Positions 11,910 through 27,090 are shown, counted from the stretch's first letter. The stretch: DNA of 64,000 bases from Perca fluviatilis (GCF_010015445.1 NC_053121.1:29707934-29771933), one strand, 5' to 3'. Program-made: numbers and translations. The notes: generated from the sequence alone by a model not told the origin.

Positions 11910-14099
11910 GCACTGCAATCAATCACAGTGAAAATGGTTAGCAAAAAAGCTAATTCATTCATAAAAGGTTGACTTTTTAAAATTTTTAAAACTACAATGG
12001 CCTACGTTTTGAGATTGTGCTGTTGCTGCATGGTCTATCACCTCTCCCCTTTAAAAGTGGAGGCTTGGATGCGTGCTGGAACGCCGAAAAAGAGTGTTTT
12101 AAAGTTCTCTCCATTATGCGGAGGGGGGGGAGGGGGGGGATGTCCAACTGCACTGACGCTGCGGGGCTGATGTGCTCGTTAAGAATCAGGAGAGAGAGCA
12201 TCAGCAGAGCAGGTCACCGTGTTTCTCACATCACAGCCCCATCACAAATTCTTTCAAGTGTCCTTCTGCGTCGCCAAAGATGACAACGGCGAATCGATAA
12301 GCGCTTGAAATGAAAAGAAGCCGCCGGTTTGCCCCCGAGGCGAAAGATTTCATGCCCGCCAGCCTTCTCTGAACTTCAGGCATTCCTCTGCACCTTTCTG
12401 CGTGAGAAAGAGGAGGCTCTTGACTGATTTTTTTTTTTTTTCTTTGCATAAGAAGGTAAGAGGAGAATACAGCCGAAGCATCATGCCTCTCCAGACGCCG
12501 CTCACCCTCTTCTCCCCGTGCGGGCGGGGCGTGATTTGAAGATGTGCATGATGCAGGCTTGGTGCTTTCTGCACGGGTTATGGGGTCGTTTACTTTGCAT
12601 TGTGTGTGCGTGTGCCATATCACAACACCTAATATTAAAGCGACCGGGTCAGATTTTGAAGAACTAAGCGAGCTGTGTTGGCAAATATGCACATTTTATT
12701 TATTTTATCCTATAGTGGTTTGGATTTGACCCAACGCTCTTTGCCTGCACGTGTGTTTAGGCGAGTGGAACATTAATAAAATATGGCCTTCTTGGGCCTT
12801 TGTAGAAGACTAAGAGGAATTTGTCTGTGCTAAAAAAATAAATTAAAAAAAACTTTATTTAATGTGTAGTCCTGACTAAATAAACCTGATCTAAGCAGCT
12901 ATTTAAAATACATCGACTCTTATAATCCCTCCATTATAAGTATATCTAAGGCTGCAGTAAGAATGTTTTGCATTACATTTGTGTTTGGGATACAAGGATG
13001 CAAACCATTCCTGAATCATCAAATGTTGGTCGGGGGATGGAGGGGTTGGATGATGCGCTCGTTTTGCTTCAGTGTCCCCCTATTGCCTGGAAATTCCCGT
13101 GTGGATGTGCGCATTAATTACTGGTTTAATGGGAGTATGACTAAAAATGTAAAAGACGGATTAGGCGCAGGGAACGCCGGCCTACGTCCGGTCTGCTCGC
13201 CTCACTTAAAATGCGAATGGAAAATCAGCCTGTATCTAACGAAAAGGATCTATAAAGAACATTTGCATCTGAGCCAGCTGTTCAACTCTGCACATAAATC
13301 CGCAACACGATAGGGCTCTGTCTGGCCCTGAAGGAGCCTAATGCATCCATTGAAATAGGTTTCTGTTTACCTCTGAATACTCCATATATATTATTATATT
13401 ATATATATATTTTTTTTTTTAAATGTTACATTATTTTATAACCAGTGCCCACAACGGTCAAACAGTGAGCTTAATTAGGCTCTAATTTGCTGATTTCATA
13501 ATAGGCTTTAAATACAGTATTTCTTTAAATTAACTATCAGTAAGTGGGTTTAGTCATGAATCCGTGGTTATGACCACGTTATGTTTATTTTGCGAGTTGG
13601 TTGTTGCAAGTTGCATTTATGGCTTAGGCAAATTTAACGATTATATGGTTTGCACGCCTGCAACTCAAATGGTGCAATGTTACAGTAAACGCACCGGGGG
13701 GCAAGGTAACGTGAATATTAGTGGGGGGTTTTGTCTGTTTTTTTTAACCTGCGTTCGCTTATTAAAGATGACATCCTGAATTTTTGTTTGTTGAAAGTTG
13801 AGAGGCTCCAAGTTTGCCCTCTGACTACACAGGCACAGGCGCATACACAAACACACCCCTTTAAAAAGGCACACACGCGCGCGCGCACACACACACACAC
13901 GGGGTCCCTCTCTGAGCTCAAAAGAAGGAGGAAAAAAATGCGCCACTCTTGGAGCGTCTTTCAAGAGGAAAAAAGTTGGGCTAGACAGAAGAGGACGAAC
14001 CAAGGGGAGACTCGGACGAAAGCGCCTCCTTCGCCATTTCTCCTCGCACTGTAAATAGATGGTTATTTATGCGCATAAATGAAACTATCCTAAAAGGTA
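11910..14099. other. 5' flank and probable promoter region of pitx2a
   Basis: No separate gene is supported. The base composition becomes more GC-rich and CpG-containing from about 12010 onward, with G-runs near 12120-12140 and a GC/CA tract at 13873-13900. This fits proximal regulatory DNA ahead of the non-coding first exon of pitx2a. Frames such as 12231-12692 (-) and 13731-14054 (+) show no domain and are not called genes. The transcription start is not visible. Confidence 0.4.
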
Positions 14100-14334
14100 G
14101 CGCTGCGTCTCCTTTTGGATAACATAGCGGGGGGAGCCACATCCAATGCAAGGCTCGCATTTCCGGACAGAAACTTAGACTTCAGCGCTGCCGGACCTGG
14201 AAGTTTCCTGCATTTTCGCTGTAAAAACCCAATTCCTGGTGTGCCGAGTGTGTTTGGACGGTGGGATTATCTCTTCGCTATAGAACCAAACGCCGACGGC
14301 TGGGAAAGTCGAACCCCACCGGTGTCTCCAACTG
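14100..14334 (+). other. pitx2: pitx2a non-coding first exon (5' UTR), start approximate
   Basis: The sequence before a very strong splice donor (ACTG|GTAAGT, intron from 14335) is GC-rich relative to its surroundings. It lies 2.6 kb upstream of the acceptor of the pitx2a coding exon, matching the vertebrate layout in which exon 1 is untranslated. The open frame 14115-14378 runs across the donor and has no known domain, so it is taken as chance. The 5' boundary is a guess. Confidence 0.5.
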
Positions 14335-16909
14335 GTAAGTGCAGCAGGAGGAGGAGTAGAGCCACTACAAATAAATAACACCGAGATGTGAGTTAATGCA
14401 AGTGAAGGAATTTGTTCCACATCGTGTATTTTTTTCCCTTCTTTTCCCTTGTTCTTTGCGTTTACGATGCGAATTTCAAAGTCGTGGCTGTAACGTAAAG
14501 GAGCATGAAGTGATGTGAGGGCAGGGTTCGCCTTACAGGTCGGCGGATGATAATGATGTATCATTAGCGGTGATGGAGTGTGGGGACTTAAAAAGAAAGG
14601 TGGTGGGGGTGGGGGGGACCACACTGTATTCTATTATTGGTGAGAAATGTAAGAAAACCGTTAGATATAGATTCATGTATCATATCCTGCAGCTTGTCAG
14701 TTTGATGCTCTAAAATAATAAACACAAATCCCAATAAAATGAGTAAAATTGTGGGTAAACTTAACAAAACAAAGTGTATAAACTCTCCTAGACTATAGCC
14801 TAAATGAAATTACTCTCCAAAGAAAATTATTAATAACCCCGTTTATAAAAATAAAAAAATAAATGAATAACGTGCAGTTTAGATGCGTTTTACCCTCCTC
14901 TGCATCCTGTTGCAATATAGGGAGAAAAACATTTTTTTTTGGTGGGGGGGGGGGAGAGGCGACGTTCACGGTCTCACGCCTTTAATTAATACAGGACCAT
15001 ATGGTGGAGGTTAGTCGATTCAACTCCCGGTAAAGGCTGCAGTCTCATGCTCTACTGTGTTAATTTCAGAAGTAAAGCCAGTGTGAGGCAATGCCAGCTT
15101 TCTGTCTGCACTGGGCCGCATGCCACGTGAGTCACTGATTCATATCAACTGTTGGTGCTGAGAGCGTCCTTAAAGTGAGAATGAATGGGTGACCGGGAAT
15201 AACAGGCTAAGTAATCCTAATATTACGCAGCTCTATCGTTAAACCGTTCCTATGGGATCAACACTGTGCACATGTTTGGAAAAATAGAAATATGTATTAG
15301 CCCATAACGGGCTTAATTACCACCAAACCAACGTTACAACATAATCAGAAATCAAGGTAATTGTACGGGTTAAACGCATTCTAAGAAATGTATTAGGTTA
15401 CACATTAGCACAATAATAGGCTCATTTACATTTTAGTCAAAGAAAATCAATATGCTACACATTTTATTTAGATTTTTTTCAAATGTTTTTTTTCCCCTGA
15501 GATTTTTAAAAGGAATAGCTACATGACTTTAATTTTAAGTCCCGAACAACAACAACAACAAATAGAAACAAATCCTTCCATGTAGAAATGATATCCATAT
15601 TTTCACACAATCAAAATAAAATACAGCAAAAATGCATAAATAACACCGGGTGTGATTTCAAAGGCCGCGGAGTAGCCAGGCAGGCTGAAATATTGGAAGG
15701 ACCCGTCATTAAATCTCACTGATTAGATAACACTGAGCCGCCTGCAACAACCTCACACCTTACAGCATGACCCCCACTATTTCATTTTGCAGTAGGGATA
15801 AAGAGGAGGCATAAGAAGAAAGGTTGTGCAGGTACATGCCGTAAAACTTAACCTCCAATATCAGCATCTTTTGAATTAGATTAAAAAAAAAAAAAAAAAA
15901 AAAAAAACTCACAGATGATGTAGAGCAGGTGAAGAGAAGAGCTGGGGAAAATGGTTAACAGCATGACTGCATGCAAATTCCCCCCGACTTGAATTATCAT
16001 AAGCAAACAGTGTGAGCCTGGACTAATAAAACCCCATCTGTGTAACTTCATATCGAGGTAGTATGAGGGCTGCGATAATGAATTTTGTAATATCCCACCG
16101 ACAGACATCTCAATCAGACTCTAATCCCGTGATTTTACTACGGAATCACTCCACTTCCAACTGCTGCAGGCTGCACCAAAACACAAGACCCGGCCCACGC
16201 ACAACACGGCGGCTTTCATAAAGCCTCCTCGGACTGCACAACCATCAGTCTTACACTGGAAAGAAAATGTAGAACAATACATGACGTGCGATAAAATGTT
16301 TTTTTTTTTTTTTTTTTTTTTTAAGACTAATTCGTCTTAAATCAAGTGAAAACAAAGCGTCAGAATTATGATTATAATTTGTTTTTCTCCAACGAAAATC
16401 ATCTTGTGTCCTTTATTGTTTTGTTTTGAATTCAAAACTAACCCTAACCCTTTTCTATGTAATTTCCTGCCGTATAGCTCAGTGAATGGGCAGTTTTATA
16501 CCTAACAGTTAAATTGGAATTAAATCGACCACTAACGCATTTTACCAAAAAGAAAAAAAAGAAAAAAACCAGACTGATTAAAATGCTATTTCTTTGCGTG
16601 TTGTGCACCTCCACTGACATCCCAACTTTATTTTAACAATCAGCACTGTCCATCGAATGTCTGAATTTTGTTTATATCAATTTGAAATAATTTCCTCAAG
16701 ACCAGAAGTGTTTTTTTTCTTTCTTTCTTGTAGCTAATCTAATGGGCCTACTTATCCTTTGAGCACACCACTAGGCCTATCCTTTTCAGTCTCATGTTGA
16801 CTCCAAAATTTATTGACTGCAGAAGTAGAATTGGATGTCATTGAACACCACAGCGGGGTTGTTTACCAGACTGTAAGGCTAATTATGGCTCTTTTGTCTG
16901 TTTTTACAG
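14335..16909. other. pitx2: pitx2 intron 1
   Basis: Runs from the donor at 14335 to the acceptor CTGTTTTTACAG ending at 16909. It holds an A-run (15883-15907) and a T-run (16299-16322) and is otherwise AT-rich. A K50-homeodomain-type site, TAATCC, occurs near 16121. No other gene was seen. Confidence 0.6.
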
Positions 16910-16979
16910 AAGCGGTTTCTTTAAGTTGCCATAATGGACTCCCACTGCCGCAAACTGGCCACCACCTGCGCGCAAATAG
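16910..16979 (+). CDS. pitx2: pitx2 exon 2: start codon and N-terminus of isoform a
   Basis: The acceptor TTTTTACAG is followed by 24 bases of 5' UTR and an ATG at 16934. The 46 coding bases encode MDSHCRKLATTCAQI plus one base, then the donor G|GTGAGT (intron from 16980). This closely resembles the known vertebrate PITX2A start (M-x-x-x-CRKL-x-x-x-C-x-Q). An in-frame TAA at 16922-16924 shows that the reading frame must begin at this ATG. The extra base joins with AA of the next shared exon to form Glu16, giving a 267-residue protein. The exon is too short to stand out as an open frame. Its identity rests on the peptide, the phase and the position upstream of the homeodomain exons. Confidence 0.9.
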
Positions 16980-17929
16980 GTGAGTATCTGATCCATCCTC
17001 CATCATCTTGACAGAGCAATTCTCGCAGAACACATAATTAATAAAACGTGGGTAGGCCTATTTCACATTTAATAGTATAGACTACTTGTTCGTTTCAATT
17101 ACATAAGAAAATGTAATTTTGTGTTTATCCATTCTATTTAGCCTATAAAACGGTACTCTTGACAGTTAAACAGGCTGAGGGTTTATCAAGCGTGTTGCTT
17201 TTCAAAACAAGATATTTATTCATTACAGCTAATATCTTATATGCTGCCGTTTCTAATTAATTCACCTCCTCCAGAAGAGGCCCAAACGCTGAAGGCGATC
17301 TTAAAATCGGATTTGGTTTCAAATAAGGGAACAGTTCTGGCACTAGTGCGCTAATTGTTTCCAACTTGTAGTTTTGTGAGCTTTCTTAAAACAAGCTTAA
17401 GATGTTCAATTCAAAAAAGGCCAAATTACGGAGATTTCTCACTAAATGTCCCATTGTCCTCTTGACAATTTCAACTCCCACTTCAAGACTCTACGATATA
17501 AAACCTGACCGTAAAACCCTGCTTTAGTTTTTTTTTTGTTGCAGTGGATGTCACTAGTTTGTTCCAAAATGTTTAGTAGTCAGAGACCGTGCTCGTCCGC
17601 GTGGAGAAGTCGGTGGTGAATCCAGGTTTGTTTGCTGTGTTAGAGGGCCACCTGGTGGTCGAATGTGGATCTGCAGCTTCAGAGGATTTGATCCGGATGG
17701 AAGCTCTGCAGCGACGTTTATTTGATGTAATTAGAAGATGGGCATAACCTATAGGACCACGGACACATCTTATTATAGCTGGCCTTCGGCACATTAAGGC
17801 GTTGTTGTACAACGACCACACGTGGATCCATACTTTGATTCTATTCGCATTAACAACAACATGTTTTCCTAAATAACACCTAGGAATAAAACCCAACAAG
17901 AGACTAAACAAAAGCTAGAATCCCCCTGC

Positions 17930-18560
17930 TCGACAAAGTCGGGGATTTATTAATTATTCTCCAATTTGGCGGGGAAATGACATCAGGTCTTGTTAGGGTC
18001 CTAAACGAATAACCGATAACTCTCATTCGGTTTCATTTAGCCGACATTGATGGGGCTAAGTGTGGCAGAGGGCAGGCTGCTCATAGCTTCACAGCTGCAC
18101 AGTGTGAACGACCATTGATTAAGAATAATAGGATAACTAAAATAAAAACTGAATTACACGGAGGGGGAGACACACCCGCGCCAACTGTTTTGCTGTAATT
18201 TATGCAGCGCTTGTTGGATTGACTCCGGGGAAAACTAAATGTATAATGAAAGCCCATTCGTGAGGAGGAATATACTAATGGAGGAATCTGATGTCTCCTT
18301 AATCCTATGTAAAAAGCCTTGTCGTCTCCCCCTATATTGACTGAATTGCTAATTAATGGCCCTCAATAGCGGAGGCCTATTGCGCGCAGTAATCCGCAGA
18401 AGAGAGATAAAGCATTCAGAAGGTAGAAATGAAGAGGAAACCGATAATCCACTTCAAGTTTAGTATTACAATACGGCTGGAAGGAAAAAAGGAGCAACAG
18501 ACCGTTCGCTGCTTGGCATAAAATAAAGACCTGGAAAAGGTTGTTGCATTATGGTTATTT
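17930..18560. promoter_or_regulatory. pitx2: Candidate intronic enhancer with three TAATCC sites
   Basis: This low-repeat block is rich in homeodomain-like AT cores (TTATTAATTA near 17947, GCTAATTAATGG near 18350). It contains TAATCC, the preferred site of K50 homeodomains such as PITX2 itself, at 18300-18305, 18390-18395 and 18445-18450. The last site runs into CCACTTCA, which fits an NKX2-type core (TGAAGTG on the other strand). What is seen are the motifs and the absence of repeats; conservation and enhancer function, including possible autoregulation, are inferred. Confidence 0.4.
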
Positions 18561-18898
18561 CTAATAGAATATTATTGTTAACAAAATAGCAGCCTTATTT
18601 TGAAATATAAAACTTATTTTTAAGAATCCCGTTTCCCTTATGAACACCATTATTAATTATGAAAGTCACTTTTTTTTAAGTGAACGTTTGTTGGAAAAGC
18701 AAGGGCATGATTCTATCGTTGTCCAATACAAAATATGCATTAATGAAAGTGCATTACTTTTAAATGACAAGAATGATTCTAACTTAAAATATGCATCATC
18801 TTAATTGGATTACTCTGAGGCCATCCAAACAAGGTTTTATTGCTCTGTATGAGAAGCGATTGGCTCCCTATGTTTTAATAAAGTCTTTCCGTCCCTCT

Positions 18899-18900
<2 letters not shown>

Positions 18901-18980
<80 letters not shown>
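18901..18980. repeat. GT microsatellite, about 40 units
   Basis: Uninterrupted GT repeat inside the pitx2 intron. Confidence 0.97.
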
Positions 18981-18981
<1 letters not shown>

Positions 18982-20599
18982 GCATACAGTCTATGGTCTG
19001 CTGGTATTTATATACCAGGGGCTTTCACGGGATTAGCCCAGTAACTTCTTAGCAGAGCCAAGTCCGAATGTGCTGGCTAAATGGGCGTCCGCGTGGCCAC
19101 GTGGAGATCGGAAATGTGTCCTTTGGTGGTGGTGATGAACGAATTGTGTCATGGAATAAGAAAAGGACCCGAATATAATCAATATTTAAAGTGTATAGCC
19201 TACTGGAATGAATCGCACTAATTGGAGTATACAAATCAGTCCGTCACTTCAATCACCTGTTACCCAGCTGACATTTCCCCACCCTCAATTCCCCAGCCCC
19301 CCGAAAAATTAAAGTCGCATTTGTTTGATTAGACATGTTTACTTTGCCTTAACGCGTGCAATCTTTGGAGAGTTGGAGGTTAAACAAAATAAAAAAAATG
19401 TGCTGGCATATCAGCTCAAACTCATTAAAAGTCCTTCAGAAATTCGTAGGCAAATTAGAGTCTTATCAGATTAAAAAAAAAGCACTACAGGAGTGCTGGC
19501 TGAGGACGACTGAGGGGTCCAAACGCAAAGTGAGGAGAGAAATCCAGTTAAGCACCCAGATAAAGTAATCCGTCGTCAACAAACCGAGTGTGCGTAGTTA
19601 ACTCCGGCGGGGTTGATTTAATGGATATTTGAACCTTAACTCTGGGGAGGTCAAGAGGATCGTCTCATTTGACAACTAATATGACTGACGATGCTTTGCA
19701 TGAGCATGTAGGATGCATATGGGGATGTAGTGGATATAGTGAACCACTTTAAAACAGTTTGGTCACGTTGTACTTCATATCCAAGTAGGAAGATGAGGAT
19801 TAGAATGCCAATGAGAATGCCTAAACACAATGAGTTAGTGGTTTTTTTTGGCCTTTAATAGGCTAATTGTAGGCTATCGTCTTTTTTCTTCGCGTTACTT
19901 CACTGCCTTTGGTGAATACATTATATTAAAAGTTTGTATCAGCTGTACCAGCTTATACTGTACATGTGTGGCACTTAACGTCAGTTGACAAGTGTGCGCA
20001 CACCCCCCCTTTGGAGCAGTGTGGCACACCCCCCCTTTGGAAGTTCCATGTATATTTCCCTTTAATCGCGTGTCCTTTCTCAGGATCATTGTGCTGTAGT
20101 TTTCTCTTGTGTTTGATATTCAGTGTGCATCTTTTTTTTTTCATCCGGCTTTCAATACAATCCGCTCGGTGGCTCGCTTTATCCACATCGAGTCCCTGAG
20201 TAAACTGCGGTGACGGAGCCTGCGAGCATGCGGCTCAGCTTTGGTATCAATAGAACTGCATCGTTTTACTGGGCCACTGGACCCATCTCATAAAATGAGG
20301 CCAAACTGTGTTATTTTCATTTTTATTTGGTCTTGGGCTGCTGCGCAACGGCAACGGAGCGCCGCGGGTACACCGTGTGTCCCATCTCTCTTTACATGCT
20401 TTTATTTGGAAGAGAAAAATAAGCGCCAGCCCCGGCATAAACACATTGGCACACAGATCTCGTTTCTGCTCGCTCCGGTTGGTTGGACACACCGTCATAT
20501 CCACATGGATGTGCCTGTCAGAGAGAATATGGGCGGGCGCAACATGGTGACGTGGAGGTCGGGAGAGAGGCGCAGTTGGATAGGCAGTGCGCAGGCAAC

Positions 20600-20909
20600 A
20601 GCTGAAATGAACAGAGAGCGGTTTAGTGTGTGTATGCCTCTGGATCTAATATCACCTACCTGTCCTTGTCACTCTGATAGTCAGCCGCTGTTTGCCACCG
20701 ATGCTAGTATGGCAGCACTCAATGGCCTATTTTAAAGCATTTTCCAGTTTAAACAGAAAGAAGGTTTTATCTCAACCGCAAAAGGGACTGCTCTGCTGTG
20801 CGGTTTTTTGGAGATTTGAACACATTCCGCAGACGGACTTTCCGCGTATCCTGGTTGTACTGAAGGGACTTACTCTGCTTTTGACAGCCAGTTTTGCGAC
20901 CTTCTACTC
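20600..20909 (+). promoter_or_regulatory. pitx2: Probable pitx2c promoter and 5' UTR
   Basis: This is the sequence immediately upstream of the pitx2c start codon. The wider region 20300-20600 is CpG-containing relative to the surrounding intron, as expected near an internal promoter. In other vertebrates the c isoform is driven by its own promoter just ahead of this exon. No TATA box is assigned and the start site is not visible; boundaries are approximate. Confidence 0.4.
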
Positions 20910-21093
20910 ATGAACTCTATGAGGGATCCATTAAACACAGACCATCACCACCTAATTGGGAATAAACTTGCCTCCACACACCACACGGCTTTGGCGATGG
21001 CCTCTACTTTGCAGCCGCTGCAGCGGTCTGTGGACTCTAAGCACCGGTTAGAGGTGCACACGGTGTCGGACACGTCCAGCCCGGAGTCCGTCG
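20910..21093 (+). CDS. pitx2: pitx2 alternative first coding exon: N-terminus of isoform c
   Basis: ATG at 20910 opens 61 codons plus one base, ending at the donor GTCG|GTAAGA (intron from 21094). The peptide starts MNSMRDPL and ends with [18 protein letters not shown], the highly conserved C-isoform segment just ahead of the shared region. With the shared exons it yields 313 residues, close to the 324 of human PITX2C. The donor phase equals that of the a-exon, which explains how the two N-termini can alternate. PITX2C is the isoform expressed asymmetrically in left lateral plate mesoderm and derived organs (established knowledge). Confidence 0.95.
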
Positions 21094-23117
<2,024 letters not shown>

Positions 23118-24210
23118 TACCTGCCTGCACTGCAAATGTGTATCCACCATAGCAAGTCATAATAGGCTAGTAGGGACGCTCAAAGCGTTATTCTTCTCTA
23201 CAACAAGGAGGAATTAGGTTTTGTTTCAGGACATTTCGGATTGTCATATGGTAGGCCTACTTTCTTGATTCTAGTTGCATCATTCTGACTTTTTTTCCTA
23301 AGCTATTGCCACTTGTTCCTTGAACATCCCCAAACGTATCAAGAAACAAGTGAGATTATTCCATCCAGTTATTTTTGGAGAGGGGGGGAAACCTATGAGT
23401 TTAAGGGTGATTACAAGACCAAATGGCTAGTTATGGTGGTCATTTTTTGCAGTGTGTAGGTAATCACAAACAGCCGGCCACAGGAACAAGAGACTACTAC
23501 AACTACTTTTTTGTTTTTTTTGTTTTTCATTTTTCAAAAAAAAGGGCACTAGAAGACTGAACCACTGAAACAAGCTCAACTCCAGGTCGGAGTCCAACTG
23601 AAACAGGAGATTTTAGGTGTATTCACCTTTGATGAGTCCAGGCCTTCTTCACAGACACAGTAGAACTAAAAAAGGCCCGTTTGATTTTTCATAGCTCGTC
23701 ATGTTTTTGTTGTTTGATTTTTTTCCTGGTGGATTTTGGACGTTAATTGTTGACTGAAAAGGTTGTATATATATATATTTGAATTATCATCTCCTGTTTG
23801 TCGAGGCGAATGCGCTATAACCCCCCCCCCACCCAGTCCTCTCCAGGTTCAATTTATCAACGCATGTGGGAAGAAAAAAAAAACAAAAAAAAAGAAAACC
23901 TAAAAAAGGAATCATGTTTTGCTTGCAAACAAAAAGGGAATGTACATACTAAAGCGCACCAGTTGTGTTTCTAACATATTATAAATTTATTATTAATGTC
24001 TGTGTGAATATCGATTTAGAATAGCAATTCTGGATTAAAAAAAAAGAAAAAAACAAACATCAAATATGTTCCTTCGACAAATTATGGTTTTTTTTTGTTG
24101 ATCTGTGTATACTATTTGGTACGGAATTATGTTTTTTGGGTTTTTTTTTCCCCAACATCCAAAAAAACTATTGTGTTTTATTTAATGGAAGTAAATATAT
24201 TGTTCAAAAA
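23118..24210 (+). other. pitx2: pitx2 3' untranslated region (end approximate)
   Basis: Follows the stop codon directly and is AT-rich with A- and T-runs. A variant polyadenylation signal ATTAAA is at 24034-24039 and an AGTAAA near 24190; neither can be chosen with confidence. About 1 kb of 3' UTR would be ordinary for this gene. No other coding signal is present. Confidence 0.5.
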
Positions 24211-26993
24211 CAACCCTGAATGTATTGAATCTTTGTGTTGGTAGTCCGTTAGTGAGTGTAAAGCAATGACAGTCTGTCTATAGCCTTTCGATTATGTGAG
24301 GTGCTTGTGCGGCTAATCTATAGAGGAAAACAATGGGCCGCTCCAATACACATAGCGGCGAGATGCTCCGTCAGATTAACTGCTGAATACATGTCTGCCT
24401 GGCTCAGCCAAGGGCCTCGGCCGGTCACTGGTGCTTGAAATAACACGGGAATCAACAAACAGGAGTCGGACCACACAACAGCGACAACAGTCCATTAGGG
24501 TTTGGGTTGGTTGGGTTTTTTTTCTCCCTGTGTTTGAACACAAGAGACTGTATTTCTCTGAAGGGGGTTATGGGAAAACAATACACATCTTTAAATACAT
24601 TTTAGTCCGGTTATGCTTTAATAAGGATTTTATTTAAAAAAAATAATAATACAGTTGTCTAAATCCATATTTTACTTATTTAGGCCTACTAAATTAATTT
24701 ATGAACAATATGTGAGATTACAGAGAGAGTCATTTGCATAAAAAGGTCTGTATAAAAGGTCTTTTGTTGAGTTTGCTCATATGTTTAAAGCTAGTCTTGC
24801 TGCTTCTTTTGTCCCAGAAATCCCAATGATCTTTATGCAGCCTACCTGACTCACACATGCATCTGTTTGCCTTGGCATTGTGGCTTTCTTTTGGAACGTG
24901 GCACTTTTGAAGTCATGCCTTTTTTTTTCTTCTTTTTTTTTTAATAGTGCGCAAATGCGTCAAAGCGAATCAAAGCTACGGTCTAAGGGAAACTATGATC
25001 CACAAGCTTAAGCAAACAAGCGCCCACAGAGAGATACAGAGGTATGTGGGCCGAAGCTGGCTGGAGGAGGAGGCGGCGGAGAGGGGGCGAGTGCGGCTTC
25101 CTGGCTGCGGGGAGAGCGGAGACACCGGCGAGGAAACACCGCAGCACCTCCCCGCAGAAAAAGAGCCAAATCAAATAGTGAGACTTTCGGTTTGCAGGCC
25201 GAGCTGAGATCATTTATCAGCCTCATAATGTTGATCGTGTGAGTTGGTTTGTGTTCATAATTTTATTCAAATCACGTATCACTGGAACATTAACTAGAAT
25301 ATAAAAATAATAATATAAAAAAAGCCAATGTGGTGGCTTGGTAAAAAAAAAAAAAAAAAGAGCTGATTTAGGATGTGATGTCATGCTACAACAGGCCTTA
25401 GGTCATTCCCCGAAGGGAGGTTATTAAGAGGAGAAATAAATCACTTAGTCCAAATGTTTTTACAAAAAAAAACTGCAAAATAACAAACACAAGAGAAGCA
25501 TTCTTCTCTTTCTACATCTATGACTACAACTGATTTTCCGAGCTGCAGCGCCTGACCTCCTGAACTCGCCCTCCACAATTAGATTTTCTCCAAAAAAGCG
25601 GCGGGCCCTTTTTTGTTGCACGAGTGTCACCTTTTGATGGAGTCGGTAACGCGGAGCAATAATCAGCTGACAAGGGGGGGGGGGGGATAAGCCTCGTCTG
25701 CTGTAGGGGCGAATACGCAAGTCTGCAGTCTCAATACACATCCACACAATCAACATGTGAACAGAGGATGACCTGAAGAGAAAAGGCTTCAGTGGGAAAT
25801 GTTCATTTGGCTGAAACGGCGCGCAGGACTGCAGACCTTTTAGCCTCGCCTCTCCATCCTGCACAAGGTAAGAACTTATTCAAGTTTAAAATGGGAAACG
25901 TGTGCATTTTAGCTGCTGTAATCTGCATGTTCACTCAACGATTAATTACAGATTTCTCGCAAAATAAGCTTTTTTTTTGCACCATGGCTACTTATATTCT
26001 GCTCACGTTTTTGGACGAAATGAATATTCGAAATTCAGACGCTGCAGAGACATTTAAAATGCGTCAAACTAAACTCAGTTTAAAGACATGTTTCGCATGC
26101 ATAACCACGCATATATCATACCGGAGAAGTATACATAATAAACGTTATACACATATAGGCTAGTAGTTCATGCTCTCCAAAAGATACAATTATACATGTC
26201 TGTTTAAACCAAATTCATATTTGTCCTTCCTCAGTTTTCGGACCCCTAAAGCACAACACTACATCTTAATGTGAGATTTGTTCCGCCAGCTGATTTAGAA
26301 AAGGAAATAAATAAATAAAATCAAAATCCAATGTGAAGTAACGCACCGAGCCGACACAGCTCTCACCTGCACTCCACTGGGAATTCAAACAGAAAAGCGA
26401 GGAAGTGCAAATATCCAAACATGTATCGTTACACCTCCAATCTAAATAATTAACAATATCTCAATATTCATGCTGCGGCGGGATTTGGAAGAGACCTGAG
26501 ACGGGTTGGTAATAACGCTGCATGTGATATATCAGGGAGCAGTTTTCTAAATACACGCTAATAAAAAAGGTCTGGGATTCAACTATTGCATTGTTTTTCT
26601 GAAAAAACAAGGTTTTGCACGCGCTTGCTGACATGTTTGTGGCATTTCAACCAAGAAAACAAAATACTTCTGAGTGATTAAAAAAAATATAATGCAGGGC
26701 ATTTGAGCAACATTTGGCAGGTAAACAGTTATTTATTGCATGTAATTAATAGATATGGCAATTATTTAAGCTTCAAAGATGAATACATAATGTAGAAGAG
26801 AGTATTAGGCGTATTTCTGAGAGCTATATTCTTTTGGACAAAGTACATTTGTTTTGTGTGCCTCGTCTTCAAAACTACATGCAAATCAAGCATTTACTTC
26901 TTTCTATTCAACCACAACAAGAATTTGACTTAAATCAGTGGAGTTTAAGGTGGTGTTTTGTGTGGGAGCTGTGGGTTATGGGATAAGGAAATG

Positions 26994-26994
<1 letters not shown>
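24211..26994. other. Intergenic DNA downstream of pitx2, partly CpG-rich
   Basis: A GC- and CpG-rich patch at about 25040-25180 stands out from AT-rich surroundings. A second mixed block at 25540-25870 contains AATACACA (25733-25740) and a run of 13 G. Open frames on both strands here (24947-25207, 25460-25864 on -, 25792-26163) contain no recognisable domain. Whether the patches are regulatory or exons of a non-coding RNA cannot be told from sequence. Confidence 0.4.

Positions 26995-27088
<94 letters not shown>
26995..27088. repeat. CA microsatellite, about 47 units
   Basis: Uninterrupted CA repeat; the poly-Cys/Val frames across it on the other strand are artefacts. Confidence 0.97.

Positions 27089-27090
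<2 letters not shown>

Larger units (their letters stand above)
16980..20599. other. pitx2: pitx2 intron between a-exon and c-exon region
   Basis: Contains a block at 17930-18560 that reads like conserved regulatory DNA (own entry), and an 80-bp GT microsatellite at 18901-18980. There is also a small direct duplication in which CACACCCCCCCTTTGGA occurs at about 20001-20017 and 20026-20042. Open frames here (for example 17573-17911 on -) have no recognisable domain. Confidence 0.5.

Noticed and set aside
12231..12692. 153-codon minus-strand frame upstream of pitx2
   Set aside because: No recognisable domain, no splice or conservation evidence, and it lies in probable promoter DNA with GC-rich composition, where long chance frames are expected.
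16436..16452. CTAACCCTAACCC telomere-like words
   Set aside because: Only about two units; chance occurrence, not an interstitial telomere array.
20241..20735. 164-codon plus-strand frame just before the pitx2c exon
   Set aside because: No domain; the real start of the c isoform is the ATG at 20910 in a conserved peptide, and this frame lies in its probable leader or promoter.
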